Shown in pieces: positions 11,101 to 18,275 of a stretch of DNA of 64,000 nucleotides. The notes under the pieces are model-generated. The model searched no databases. It saw only the letters and a list, made by a program, of their open reading frames with translations, and had not been told where the DNA came from. Source of the stretch: Strongylocentrotus purpuratus (lineage: Eukaryota > Echinodermata > Echinoidea > Camarodonta > Strongylocentrotidae). Position 1 is the stretch's first letter. Every line of letters starts with the position of its first letter. The position numbers and the translations under genes are program-made. Location of the stretch: positions 33,140,274 through 33,204,273 of the forward strand of contig NW_022145605.1 in NCBI RefSeq assembly GCF_000002235.5, given 5' to 3'.

Positions 11101-13352
11101 GCGGGTAATCGCGGGCGGTACACGTGGTACACACACGGTAAAGACGCGGTACAGACGCGGAACGAACGTGCTAGGACGTGCTACGGCCGCGGTTAAGACG
11201 TGGTTACACGCGGAATTGGACGCGAAATTTAAGCGGGTAATCGCGGGTGGAGCACGGTCATAGCACGTTTGTTCCGCGTCTGTACCGCGTTGTTACCACG
11301 TGCATTAGCGTGTGTACCGCGTGTAAGCGTGGTAGGCCGCGGTACCGCCGCGCTTCACCCGCGATAAGGACGCGGAACAGTCGCCGGCGTCTGTTCCGCG
11401 GGCATACCACGGGTAAACCGCGGGTAAGCCAATTTTGCACATTTTTCACCACGGGCAACCGCGGGCAAAAAAAAATCGCGAAATTTTACCCGCGATACAG
11501 ACGCGAAAGGCTGTGTGACCGGGCCTTAACGATCATTCGGGCATCGCAGACAAAAAGCACTGTATGGTATCAACGCTCGCACAAAGAAACTTTTTACACG
11601 TAAACCAATGGGGATCTCAGCAAAATTTATTGATGCGGCCCATTATCCGGGGCTATTGACCGGTAGGTGGGCATGCGGGCATCTTTAAAAAAACTATTGA
11701 GCGGTAGGTAGGCATGGCTAAAATCATAGATTTATTCAACAAACAAAAGAGAGGTATATAATATGTACTTCCATCCTGTCTCATTACAGGCTGATCAACG
11801 TTCGATAGCCACAGTGGACCATCGTACTGCTGTCTTTGACCCGTGGGAAAGGAGACTAAAGTCACTCGGCGCTAAGTAAGTCAACTCGGCCCTGTTTTTG
11901 TAGAACTTTGTATCAATACCCAGATATAATTATTGTAAAAAGCTATTGAAATTTGCTGCATTATTTCGATTGACTGCTGGGGAGTTTGTTATAGAATCGT
12001 GGCAGTCGTTATTTGGTATTTGTAACTTGTCACACGTTTCATGAAACGGAGCCAGATTAAATATTTGCTTAGAAGTGTGGAGCACAAGTGAATCCAGGGG
12101 TGTTGCTTGATTTAGGGGGTGGGGGGGGGGGACCAACAATAGACAAGGGATGTTCAATTACATTGCATGCTAAGAGGAAATGAATTCAAAAGTTAGTAAG
12201 CTTGTAGCACGAAAATATCAATCCAGACAAAGAGAAGTCATAGAAGATCCTTAAGTTTACCCCCGATGATAAGACGGATGACTTCCTGTATTCATTTACC
12301 TATCGTTTAACCAGGGAAAGACAGTGGTGATGAAACATATATAAAATTCACAAAGGTTAATTCTGTCATTGCACAAAATGATGCTGAGACACCGTTAGAA
12401 GTTATTTTCGTTATGTTGTTGGAATCGTTTCTTTTTCAAACTTCTATATTTTCACGATGCGCATATGTGTTTATGTGTAACTATTCTGAGTGGATAATCA
12501 CTGAATTTTGAATGCAACTATGTTATGGTATTCGAGCACCTTTACGGAATTGTTCCAATTTATATCTACTTATTTTTGTTTTACAGGATAGAGACGAGTG
12601 CTCCTGTCTCTGATCTAAGGTTCGCTAGCAAGGATAGCCTGGTGTCAGGGGTATTACCTGGAGCACAAAGGTCATATGATCATGTGATCTTAGCACCCGA
12701 CTTATCGGCCGTAAAAACGATCTTCACAGAAACCAGCCAAAAATTTCCGCGCAATGAACACATGGCCTGCATCCAAAACAGGCTCCAGCAACTTCCCATG
12801 GCGCCGTCGTACAAGGTTATTAGGGTGTGGTTCAATAAACAGATCTCGCCATCACATCCCGCCATTTTACAAACGTCCGAGTACCATCCAATCAACTTGG
12901 TCGTACAGTATCACCTGATCGAGAAGAAATCACGTGAGTGGAGTCTGCGGACGGGTGGATCTATCATTGAGTTTCACCTGTACGCTTGGTCGTACGGCGA
13001 CGTGAAGGACGAGGACGTGTGGGATACTGTTTCACCTACCGTGAGGGAAATCTATCCCGAAATATTTGTCGAGGATTTCAAAAGGTTAGGTCAGTTTGTC
13101 CATTCCGGGACAAACTTTGCGTCGTTCCCGTCCAGTCTCGAGCACATCCGACCAACTGTTACTTTCCCATCCGAGTGCGGCGTGACGAATTTGAACTTTG
13201 CGGGCGATTGGTTGCACACCGATTACCCCTCAGCCCTAATGGAACGTGCCGTGTCGACGGGTAGAATTGCAGCCAATCAGGTGCTTCTCTCAGATCACGT
13301 GAGGCAGGTTCCTATGCTTGTAGCGAGTAATTACGGACCAGGATATATATGA
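3028..13352 (+). CDS. FAD-dependent oxidoreductase, carotenoid desaturase (CrtU/phytoene desaturase)-like, membrane anchored; 8 exons
   Basis: Exons: 3028-3064, 5227-5343, 6677-6832, 7265-7417, 8737-8859, 10026-10174, 11790-11875, 12587-13352. All junctions are GT..AG and the phases agree throughout, giving 528 codons plus TGA. Residues 7-18 are a hydrophobic signal-anchor-like helix formed across the exon 1/2 join. Residues 47-58 (DVLIIGGGLAGL) are a Rossmann FAD-binding motif. The GAQRSYDHVILAPD block lies near residues 299-312, and the C-terminal flavin motif GDWLHTDYPSALMERAV begins at about residue 480. The GDW..P.ALMERA..TG signature is typical of the CrtU/phytoene-desaturase-like branch of the amine oxidase superfamily, which dehydrogenates carotenoids or other polyenes. 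The actual substrate is unknown. The length is normal for the family, and the interior fold seems complete. The start in exon 1 is inferred: it is the only nearby ATG exon found that joins in phase and completes the hydrophobic helix. The gene is convergent with the GMC/hydrolase gene. A bacterial origin is possible but not shown here. Confidence 0.85.
3704..3748. repeat. Perfect hairpin, 21-bp arms, 3-base loop
   Basis: CCCTTCTGGGGTATGAGAGT and its reverse complement are separated by CAC. It sits in intron 1 of gene 1 and is followed within 25 bases by a (TTCTA)n run. Confidence 0.9.
3769..3820. repeat. (TTCTA)n microsatellite
   Basis: About ten imperfect pentamer units (TTCTATTCTATACTATTCTG and on). 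It is adjacent to the perfect hairpin in intron 1. Confidence 0.85.
4303..4775. mobile_element. Foldback MITE with arms of about 105 bp and a partial third arm
   Basis: The left arm (4303-4412) and right arm (4503-4610) are inverted copies sharing CACCTGATAAGAATAATAGT and GTGCCTCAATACAAAT. A diverged extra arm follows to about 4775 (CTGACTATTGAAATACAATT). A short related stretch at 4258-4290 repeats ACCAAATTTAATGCATAC. No coding capacity was seen. It lies in intron 1 of gene 1. Confidence 0.75.
5035..5200 (+). repeat. SINE 3' part with (ACT)n tail
   Basis: GGAGGGACCTTAAGCCGTCG followed by GTCCTCTGGTTGCTT is a tail motif typical of invertebrate tRNA-derived SINEs. It ends in about ten ACT units. 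It sits just ahead of the exon 2 acceptor of gene 1. Confidence 0.55.
5227..5343 (+). CDS. Gene 1 exon 2 (rest of anchor, first strand of the Rossmann fold)
   Basis: The acceptor TTTCAG precedes it and the donor is G|GTTAGT. It encodes residues 13-51, ending in HRDVLIIG, so the dinucleotide-binding glycine loop is split by the intron. There is no in-frame ATG just upstream. Confidence 0.85.
5485..5545. repeat. (GA)n followed by poly-G tract
   Basis: GAGAGAGAGAGAG runs into about 20 consecutive G, then a purine-rich stretch in intron 2 of gene 1. Nothing functional is seen. Confidence 0.8.
5711..6454. mobile_element. MITE family C copy interrupted by a LINE 3' end
   Basis: The outer ends CTATGAATATGATGGACAAA and TTTGTCCGTCATGTTCATAG are inverted copies extending about 60-130 bp inward. 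The uninterrupted relative is at 7851-8090. The middle (about 5870-6360) is LINE sequence, so the MITE was present first. Confidence 0.75.
5870..6360 (+). mobile_element. LINE 3' end (CR1/L2-like), truncated
   Basis: An open frame up to 6076 encodes NPNDVHEHHTRQIDSG, VPRFHTDCYKCSPIVSSIFE and WNKLDNSLRTASSVNSFKRL FKQSCNL, then stop. This is the C-terminal tail found after the reverse transcriptase in CR1-like LINEs (TRQ..., VPR.RT, WN.L...., SFK..). It is followed by a 3' UTR and an AAATA-repeat tail at 6333-6360. It is 5' truncated and inserted in the middle of a MITE. Confidence 0.7.
6677..6832 (+). CDS. Gene 1 exon 3 (FAD-binding glycine loop)
   Basis: The acceptor GCCAG and donor G|GTAAGT bound 156 bases that encode GGGLAGLSAALELVERGYNV and on to FRVDHGFHG. 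This gives the GxGxxG loop, the acidic end of beta-2 (VKEA) and the GGR motif that binds the FAD pyrophosphate. Confidence 0.93.
6955..7212 (+). mobile_element. MITE family A, right half
   Basis: Shares TTTTGATGATTCTAGAACCT TGCAGTA and TTTCTTTCACATTGCAATCG with the copies at 2083 and 34711. It lies in intron 3 of gene 1, just ahead of exon 4. Confidence 0.65.
7265..7417 (+). CDS. Gene 1 exon 4
   Basis: It is bounded by TTGTAG and G|GTAAGG. It encodes WFYNYYTFKDIRHRLGIND and on to YPLNVI, the substrate-domain region that follows the H-G-F-H motif in the family. It is in phase with both neighbours. Confidence 0.88.
7447..7640 (-). mobile_element. LINE 3' UTR fragment (same family as 47377-47650)
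   Basis: Reverse-complement LINE tail: AATATTTATTAGACGCTTAA and CCAAAACTTATAATAAACAC and GATCAAACATAAGATCGAAC recur closely at 47380-47600, where the coding end is also present. Intron 4 of gene 1. Confidence 0.7.
7820..8330. repeat. Degenerate minisatellite (TATGAATAGCGGTCCT-like)
   Basis: Many imperfect copies of a unit of about 16-20 bases (GAATAGCGACCCTC, GAATAATGACCC, GAATAGCGGTCC) lie at 8105-8330. One copy lies left of the MITE at 7851, so the MITE inserted into the array. Confidence 0.65.
7851..8090. mobile_element. MITE family C, complete near-palindromic copy
   Basis: It is almost wholly two inverted arms of about 110 bp: CTATGAATATGACAGACAAA and TTTGTCCGTCATGTTCTAT at the ends, and GTAGAACAGGTG and CACCTGTTCTAC around the centre. 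Other copies are at 5711-6454 and 43263-43412. Confidence 0.8.
8630..8652. repeat. Short (GA)n run in intron 4
   Basis: GAGAGAGAGAGAG within a purine-rich stretch that begins near 8575. It lies about 85 bases ahead of exon 5. Confidence 0.6.
8737..8859 (+). CDS. Gene 1 exon 5
   Basis: It is bounded by TTGCAG and G|GTGGGT and encodes TLLKSPNFKVSDIFDIVRIS through YGNITF. It lies in the helical substrate-binding cap. It splices in phase to 10026 and would also splice in phase to the possible alternative exon at 9224. Confidence 0.87.
9224..9435 (+). CDS. Possible alternative 3'-terminal exon of gene 1
   Basis: A TTCTTTAG acceptor is followed by an open frame in the phase left by exon 5, starting GFDPDNLISWGGILL and ending at TGA. 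An AATAAA lies at 9599-9604. Used as a terminal exon it would give a product of about 290 residues that lacks the C-terminal flavin motif. The peptide has no counterpart in the desaturase family as I know it. The stretch LPIDLLIGRDL vaguely resembles the end of retroelement aspartic proteases, so it may instead be a fossil scrap. Confidence 0.3.
9599..9604 (+). terminator. AATAAA poly(A) signal for the possible short gene 1 transcript
   Basis: A canonical hexamer lies 164 bases after the stop of the candidate alternative terminal exon. In AT-rich intron sequence such a hexamer is common by chance. Confidence 0.2.
9635..9830 (+). repeat. Dispersed repeat shared with 28005-28195
   Basis: CCTTGATTTATCTTGCTATG, TTTTGTAATCTTGAACATTC AGT and CATGACCAGAACTCAA recur near 28015-28180. 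The end CCAGAACTCAA is also the right end of MITE family A, so this may be a variant of that family. Confidence 0.5.
10026..10174 (+). CDS. Gene 1 exon 6
   Basis: It is bounded by TTCTAG and AAG|GTGATA. It encodes DEWTEIEGVPTWFADTVLRP through MYSHFYFTGDSK. The pattern 'EW....GVP.WF...LRP....TFNE....NAAE.L...HFYF' matches the helical cap of CrtU-like flavoproteins. Confidence 0.9.
10425..10550. repeat. Foldback element, arms of about 45 bp
   Basis: CGCTGTTTCTGTAGACTC and, inward, GTTACATCCTGCTATAACCCC are matched in inverse by GGGGTTATATCAGGATGTAAC and GAGCCAGTATAGAAACAGC. The loop is GAGGCGCACC. Intron 6 of gene 1. Confidence 0.75.
10640..10834 (+). mobile_element. MITE family B, copy 1
   Basis: Begins TTAAAGCCACACTGCC and ends AGCTTTAA. 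The core GCCTAATCGGTGCCCATTGG and CCCCCATGATCCTCTTTTTC and GATGAGATAACCACCTGT recur in six other places in the window. Confidence 0.75.
10896..11527. mobile_element. GC-rich inverted-repeat DNA element (632 bp)
   Basis: Exact 19-bp ends AAGGCCCGGTCACACAGCC and its reverse complement bound a strikingly GC-rich body. The body is full of CGCGGGTAA-, GACGCGG- and TACACGCGG-like motifs in both orientations, against AT-rich flanks. No transposase frame was seen and no clear target-site duplication. It lies in intron 6 of gene 1. Confidence 0.8.
11790..11875 (+). CDS. Gene 1 exon 7
   Basis: This 86-base exon lies between TTACAG and AA|GTAAGT. It encodes ADQRSIATVDHRTAVFDPWE and RRLKSLGA. It joins exon 8 as ..LGAKIETSAPVSDL.., the usual helix-turn-strand that leads into the second FAD-domain segment. 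Confidence 0.88.
12587..13352 (+). CDS. Gene 1 exon 8 (C-terminal FAD domain, stop)
   Basis: The acceptor TTTTACAG is followed by 766 bases that encode IETSAPVSDLRF to SNYGPGYI and TGA. It holds YDHVILA, the long substrate-domain strands and the closing flavin motif LNFAGDWLHTDYPSALMERA. Codon use is less AT-biased than the surrounding introns. Confidence 0.93.
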
Positions 13353-13729
13353 TTGTCCGTAGTATATATACTAAAACTCTAATCAGGGTAGTTGTGTGTA
13401 ATAGTAGTCGGCTCCAAAGAACTTTAATCATCAAGTCAAGTGTCATGTTTTGACAATTATTTAAAACATGTGCCCGTTTATAAGAAAAAATGATTTTGGA
13501 ATCTAGGCCTACGACGGAACGAAAGGAATATTTCAATATATTTATAAACATGGAAATACTATTAACAAAACGAGTAACAACTAATCATGATATGATAGGT
13601 TGTTCTAGGTTGTTGGGAAGTTGTGTAGTAATTTATTGATTTCGTCATCTTCAGATTGTTTTATGATTTCGAATCCTTGCCCTTTGCCTTTAGCCCTTTG
13701 ATTATTTTGTGTACTACATTTCGTCCTTG
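13353..13729. other. Gene 1 3' UTR and downstream sequence
   Basis: AT-rich, no coding signal and no canonical AATAAA. Gene 1's 3' UTR must at least begin here. Confidence 0.4.
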
Positions 13730-13815
13730 TTTTCACGAAGTGACGGTAGTGAGGAAAATCGTAACGCAAAGTGAATGCAATTTTTTTTCACTACCGTCAC
13801 TTCGTGAAAACAGCG
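13725..13815. repeat. Inverted repeat with 23-bp perfect arms
   Basis: TTTTCACGAAGTGACGGTAG TGA (13730-13752) is matched in inverse at 13788-13810. The match extends about 8 bp outward with two mismatches. A second small inverted match (GGAAAATCG with CGATTTTC) overlaps it. Confidence 0.85.
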
Positions 13816-14059
13816 ACGATTTTCTTCAATTTTAAGCTCCTTAAAACAGACCATTGATACAAATAAGCAATGCCAAACGGAGAGTACTGGGGCTAGATTA
13901 AGCCTATAAGTTAATCCCACAATGCATGGAGAAGGTAATGAAGAGAAAGTTGAGTTCTGGGGAGAGTGGGTGAAAAATAATTTGTGAGCATTATCATTGT
14001 TGATATATGCTAGTGTGGAAGAACATCAGATACAAAAATATTCCCTGAAAAGCATGGCT

Positions 14060-14347
14060 CTTCAAATGCCTCCATATTCTAAATATGACAAGTAACAGCT
14101 TAATAAGAGACCTGATTTGTATGCCACATGTTTTTTAGTCCCATATATACATCGTTCTGTGTACAGTGCTTGTTCCTTTACCAAGACTTGGCAAAATTTC
14201 TTATAATTTTGATAATTCCAGAACCTTGCAGCTAGTACACACCAATAATTTGTATATGCTGTACATAACTGTTTCACCCTGATCGATTCCACACCATTTC
14301 TTTCACAATACAATCGCATGCCCAGAACTCAACTTTACCTTTAAAGT
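14060..14347 (+). mobile_element. MITE family A, right part
   Basis: Shares CTCCATATTCTAAATATGAC with 6970, and TTTTGATAATTCCAGAACCT TGCA and CTTTCACAATACAATCGCAT with the other copies. It ends AACTTTACCTTTAAA. It lies between the two genes. Confidence 0.65.
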
Positions 14348-14512
14348 GACTTGGTAACATTGTCTCAGATTCTGAAGCAAAATCCTGGATTAAATGAAAT
14401 TAAATAAATAATGAAACCATTTCTACAATCATATAGCGTCTGTATTTTTGTTTTATTTGATCTAATTGATGCACGTGAATATCAGCTTGTGTAATAGCAA
14501 ACGATCGTAAAA

Positions 14513-14518
14513 AATAAA
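14513..14518 (+). terminator. Possible poly(A) signal of gene 1
   Basis: AATAAA is followed by a GT-rich run (TCTGTGTGTCATGGTGTTG), the usual layout of a cleavage site. It would imply a 3' UTR of about 1.2 kb that includes a MITE copy. Another AATAAA lies near 14402-14410. No hexamer was seen nearer the stop. Confidence 0.25.
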
Positions 14519-14599
14519 TCTGTGTGTCATGGTGTTGTGTTGAAAAGAGACAAAGTGATATAAAGAAGGTTATGTTTGTTCAAGGTGATTTTTTTTTTA

Positions 14600-14780
14600 C
14601 TGAGCGTTCCCACCACCTGGGGATTCATAATTCCGAAAGTAATAATTCCGAATAATAGTTGCAGTTATTCCGAAAGTTCTTTCATACGAAGGTTCATAAT
14701 TTCGAAGTTTAATAACTCAGAAAATGAAGGGGGTTCACTAATCCAAAGGTTCCCAATTCTAAAAATCAATGACAGTGGTC
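14600..14780. repeat. Degenerate tandem repeat of ATAATTCCGAAAG-like units
   Basis: About ten imperfect copies of a motif like (GT)TCATAATTCCGAAGG are strung together with variable spacers. An open frame of 107 codons overlaps it but looks like a by-product. Confidence 0.5.
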
Positions 14781-15837
14781 TATATCAATTATTAATTTTA
14801 CACATATTTCCCTTAACTTGGAAAAAAGAAAAATCCAAAGTAGTAGCTATGATAAGCAAGAGTATGGATTATATTGGCATTGGAATGCGATATGGTTGAT
14901 ATAGATATATAAGCATATCAAACTCGGTAATTAACTTTAGTTCAGTTTATTATAACCATAAAAATGAAACATGTACATACAAATAACATAGTAAACATAA
15001 TACGGTAAAGGACACCCTTAGAAGCAAATATGCCAGTATTAAATTGAATCAATTAAAAAATTGGGACTACGTGTGTTTTAACAAAAAGTGGCCGTGATGG
15101 GGCTAAATAATCAGATTTGGTAATAATACGCACGGCTCGTTTCTGTAACAAATAAAACTTTGATACTTTTCATTACAACAATCGAGTTTACCGACTCCTC
15201 TTATGTCATGTTATTACATTTCTTTTCGGAAACGATTGCAAGGCTATTGAATTTGGGAAAATCCGATCATCCCAAATACCGCATAATTTATAACTATTTG
15301 TACTCCCCCCAAAATATTGATAAAATTTAGAGACACATGAAACATTTTTATACAAAATACATCGACAGTACTGCTTTGTTTTCATTATTGCTGTATAAGT
15401 TTGACATCATAAGAAAATATATACTATTCAATCTCATTAGGCTTAACTAATCTGGAAAATAAGTATTTTGCGAAAAGTTTGCTGATACGTTCAATTTCGA
15501 TAACTCATAGCAAGGCAGAATTCAACGATTAGAGAGTTGATAAAATACACATGTATCAATTAAAAAGTTTTACATTCATAAATGCTCTTTAATACGCTCA
15601 TTAAAAGATATTTGTTTATGAAATCTGATATATATCTATAACACAGAAGTGGACTTTACATTAAATGCAATACTCACAATGTAAGCATAATAATTGTACA
15701 CGTAAAGTTTGTCGATTTCATAATTCACAGCCATCTTATGTCATTCCAAAATATTTGTTTCATTAATCGTTATTATCTGAAGAAAAAAATCGAAAAGAAA
15801 TAACTATTAATAACAAAAGCTCACATCCATAATCCGT
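14781..15837. other. No gene seen; AT-rich
   Basis: Intergenic sequence between the convergent genes with no long frame and no repeat recognised elsewhere in the window. Confidence 0.5.
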
Positions 15838-16185
15838 CTATTACTTTGTTTCTAGGCGCTTTACATATTATTGACCCGGTCATCAGATTTAGACTTACCC
15901 ACACACGATGTATGCACATTCTCCACTCCCTGGGGAGCGTTCCGGCCAGTCGCCATTTTACAAGCGCCACTTGCTTATTCAATCACATTAACCATGGAGA
16001 TATCTTATATCTCCATGCATTAACCTTCGCATTCTACCCGGTAACCATGTAACACCTGGGTGGAGAGTGGCAAATGTAGATCAACGTGTTGCCAAAGGAC
16101 ATTAGTGCCATGTCGGGGATCGAACCACGACCTTCGAATTTCAGGTCAAGTGCTTAAACCACTCGAGTACGACGCTTCTACAAAG
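15838..16185 (-). mobile_element. tRNA-derived SINE
   Basis: Read on the minus strand, the head (about 16185-16090) is tRNA-like: A-box-like TACTCGAGTGGTTTAAGC, then B box GGTTCGATCCCCGAC. The body matches the SINE at 35100-35400 (GCTTGTAAAATGGCGAC, GGGGAGAATGTGCATA-like, CCGGGT/ATAATG). Confidence 0.7.
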
Positions 16186-16639
16186 CAATCATATGCGATA
16201 TACAAAACAATCGATTTGTCAACATCAATAGAATTGGCAGTAAGTTGGATGAGAGTTTTCGACCTCTTTCTCGATAGAAAATATCAAGTGTTACCTGGCA
16301 ATAACGTTTGTTTATCATGTTCCGTTATGTAAAGACGCTATAGGTATTATATATATTCGTAGGTTTTAAAATCATATTCTAACTATACGTTATCCATATT
16401 AGTACTGAGAAAAAAAAATCGTGTATAAGCTGCTATTATAAGATGATGAGGCGGATCCTAACAAATGATTGGTTGAGAGCGTACACGTGACAGGGCATTT
16501 ATTTTGCCTAACACGTAAATAGTAAATAATTTTGACCGGTCATTAGTGAAATCAAGTTATAAAACATCACTATATAATACAAATAAGACATAATCTTATA
16601 AAACAAAGAATACACATCATTTTGTTCGGGCATAAGTAG

Positions 16640-17385
16640 GACAGGATATTTTCTTTGCATAATAACTTTTACTTAGCACAGTTAAATTTGATATATTCCT
16701 TTATATACACACATGCAATATGAATATACTGATTAAAATTCTGTCCATGCCGCCACCAATAATTAGGGTACAGAGAACAAAGTCCTTATCTTATCAATTT
16801 GATACTAAAACACAATGAATTGACTTAACCAATGGCCAAGTATCATATTCAAGATAACAGTGTCTAAATATATAATAACAAATAAAATGAGAATATAATT
16901 CATCAACATAAAATATAATTATGCACCAATCGGAATTGTGTTGACAGTAGAATTATAGGGCGTTTTAAGGGAGGTAGAAGAGCCAAGCATATACAGAGCA
17001 AAACACGAATGGATACAGAGTATACGAGACAGATGGAAAGCAAACAGTGGCCCTCGCAGAACGAAATTTTGTTTAACAGACAGTATATCTTCTTTGCATA
17101 ATTACTTTTACCTCGCACAGTTTAATTTGATATATTCCTAAATATACACACATGCAATATATTGATTAAAATTCTATCCATGCCGCCCCCAAGAACTAGG
17201 GTACAAAGAACGAAGTCTTTATCAATTTGATACTAAAACACAATGAATGACTTAACCCATGACCAAGTATCATATTCAAGATAACAGTGACTTAACATAT
17301 TTACGAATAAAATATTTTCGTCAACATAACAAATATACACCAATTTTAATTGTGATGACAATATAATCATAGGAAATGTGTCTAT
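16640..17385. repeat. Diverged tandem duplication, about 0.45-kb spacing
   Basis: 16646-16960 and 17090-17385 share TTTGATATATTCCT, TATACACACATGCAATAT, ATCAATTTGATACTAAAACA CAATGAAT and AAGTATCATATTCAAGATAA CAGTG in the same order, with small indels. No coding content. Confidence 0.8.
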
Positions 17386-17689
17386 TAGGGAATAATAACC
17401 GTTTTGCAAAATTGTAAAAAGTAATATGTATACAGTGCAGAAATGCATCTCGGTAAATAAAAAGGGCGTAGGAGACAAGAGGCTGCGGGGCTGCATCCCT
17501 CTGAGGATGTTGACATGTTGCCATTATTCGGGCACCTTATATTATGTGGACAGCAAGATAGTAGTTCTCAAATATAGTTTTATGTCTTGTTTTTGACAAA
17601 ATTAGATATCTGTATTAAAAGGTAACAAATTTCGCTCCCTTGCTTCGCTTACTCCAAAGTATAGAGACTGAAACTGGTGTTCAATATGT

Positions 17690-17705
17690 CAGCCCCCCCC
17701 CCCCC
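17690..17705. repeat. Poly-C tract
   Basis: CCCCCCCCCCCCC run in intergenic sequence. It is one of many homopolymer C or G runs in the window. Confidence 0.9.
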
Positions 17706-17878
17706 TGGCACAACTGTGCCAGTACGCCTACGCCGAGGTGTCATACGATTATTGCCATTTCAGTCTCCGATTTCGAAACATGGAATAGTCAAACATGTCA
17801 AATAATGGGAAAATAAATAGAGCCTGAATTTGGTACAGATTGAAAGAAGAAAATACAAATTCAGTGAGAAAATAAAAT

Positions 17879-18254
17879 GTATATGAAGAGTTTCATTCCA
17901 AAAGGAGCTAAATCCACTTTGGGTACTTCTGAGTAAATCGACTTTTTTTATTTCTCCACTTTCCCTTTAGCCACGTACCTTAATGTTGTTTAATATGTTA
18001 AAGGTGTCACCCTGGACCAAAAATATATGTTAAGAAAAAATCTACTAGTTTTTCCTGATTTTTACTAAATTTTTAGATTTTTTTTTTCTCGTGGATTTAG
18101 CTCCTTTTGGAATGAAACATGATATTGTACCTGAAAAATTTCATATTTTCTTAATAAAATCAATGAAATTTATTCAAATTTAGTAGCAAACCTTTCCTTT
18201 TAAATAATAATACTGAAATCACAACTAAAAAAACATTTGAACTCTTCATATACA
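17879..18254. mobile_element. Nested inverted-repeat element, 28-bp perfect inner arms
   Basis: The inner arms (17890-17917 and 18091-18118) are exact inverted copies containing CATTCCAAAAGGAGCTAAAT. An outer pair GTATATGAAGAGTT (17879) and AACTCTTCATATAC (18241) flanks it. It lies directly after the gene 2 stop, so the gene 2 3' UTR probably runs into it. Confidence 0.7.
18169..18174 (-). terminator. Candidate poly(A) signal of gene 2
   Basis: AATAAA on the minus strand lies about 100 bases after the stop codon of the GMC/hydrolase gene. The position is typical for a short 3' UTR. The AT-rich surroundings make chance occurrence possible. Confidence 0.35.
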
Positions 18255-18275
18255 GCCCTGTCGCCATGATACAAA

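Noticed and set aside
11247-11603. A 118-codon Arg-rich frame
   Set aside because: Falls inside the GC-rich inverted-repeat element and runs through one of its ends.
16090-16185. A tRNA gene on the minus strand
   Set aside because: A and B box-like words are present but the cloverleaf is imperfect and the flanks match a SINE body repeated at 35100.
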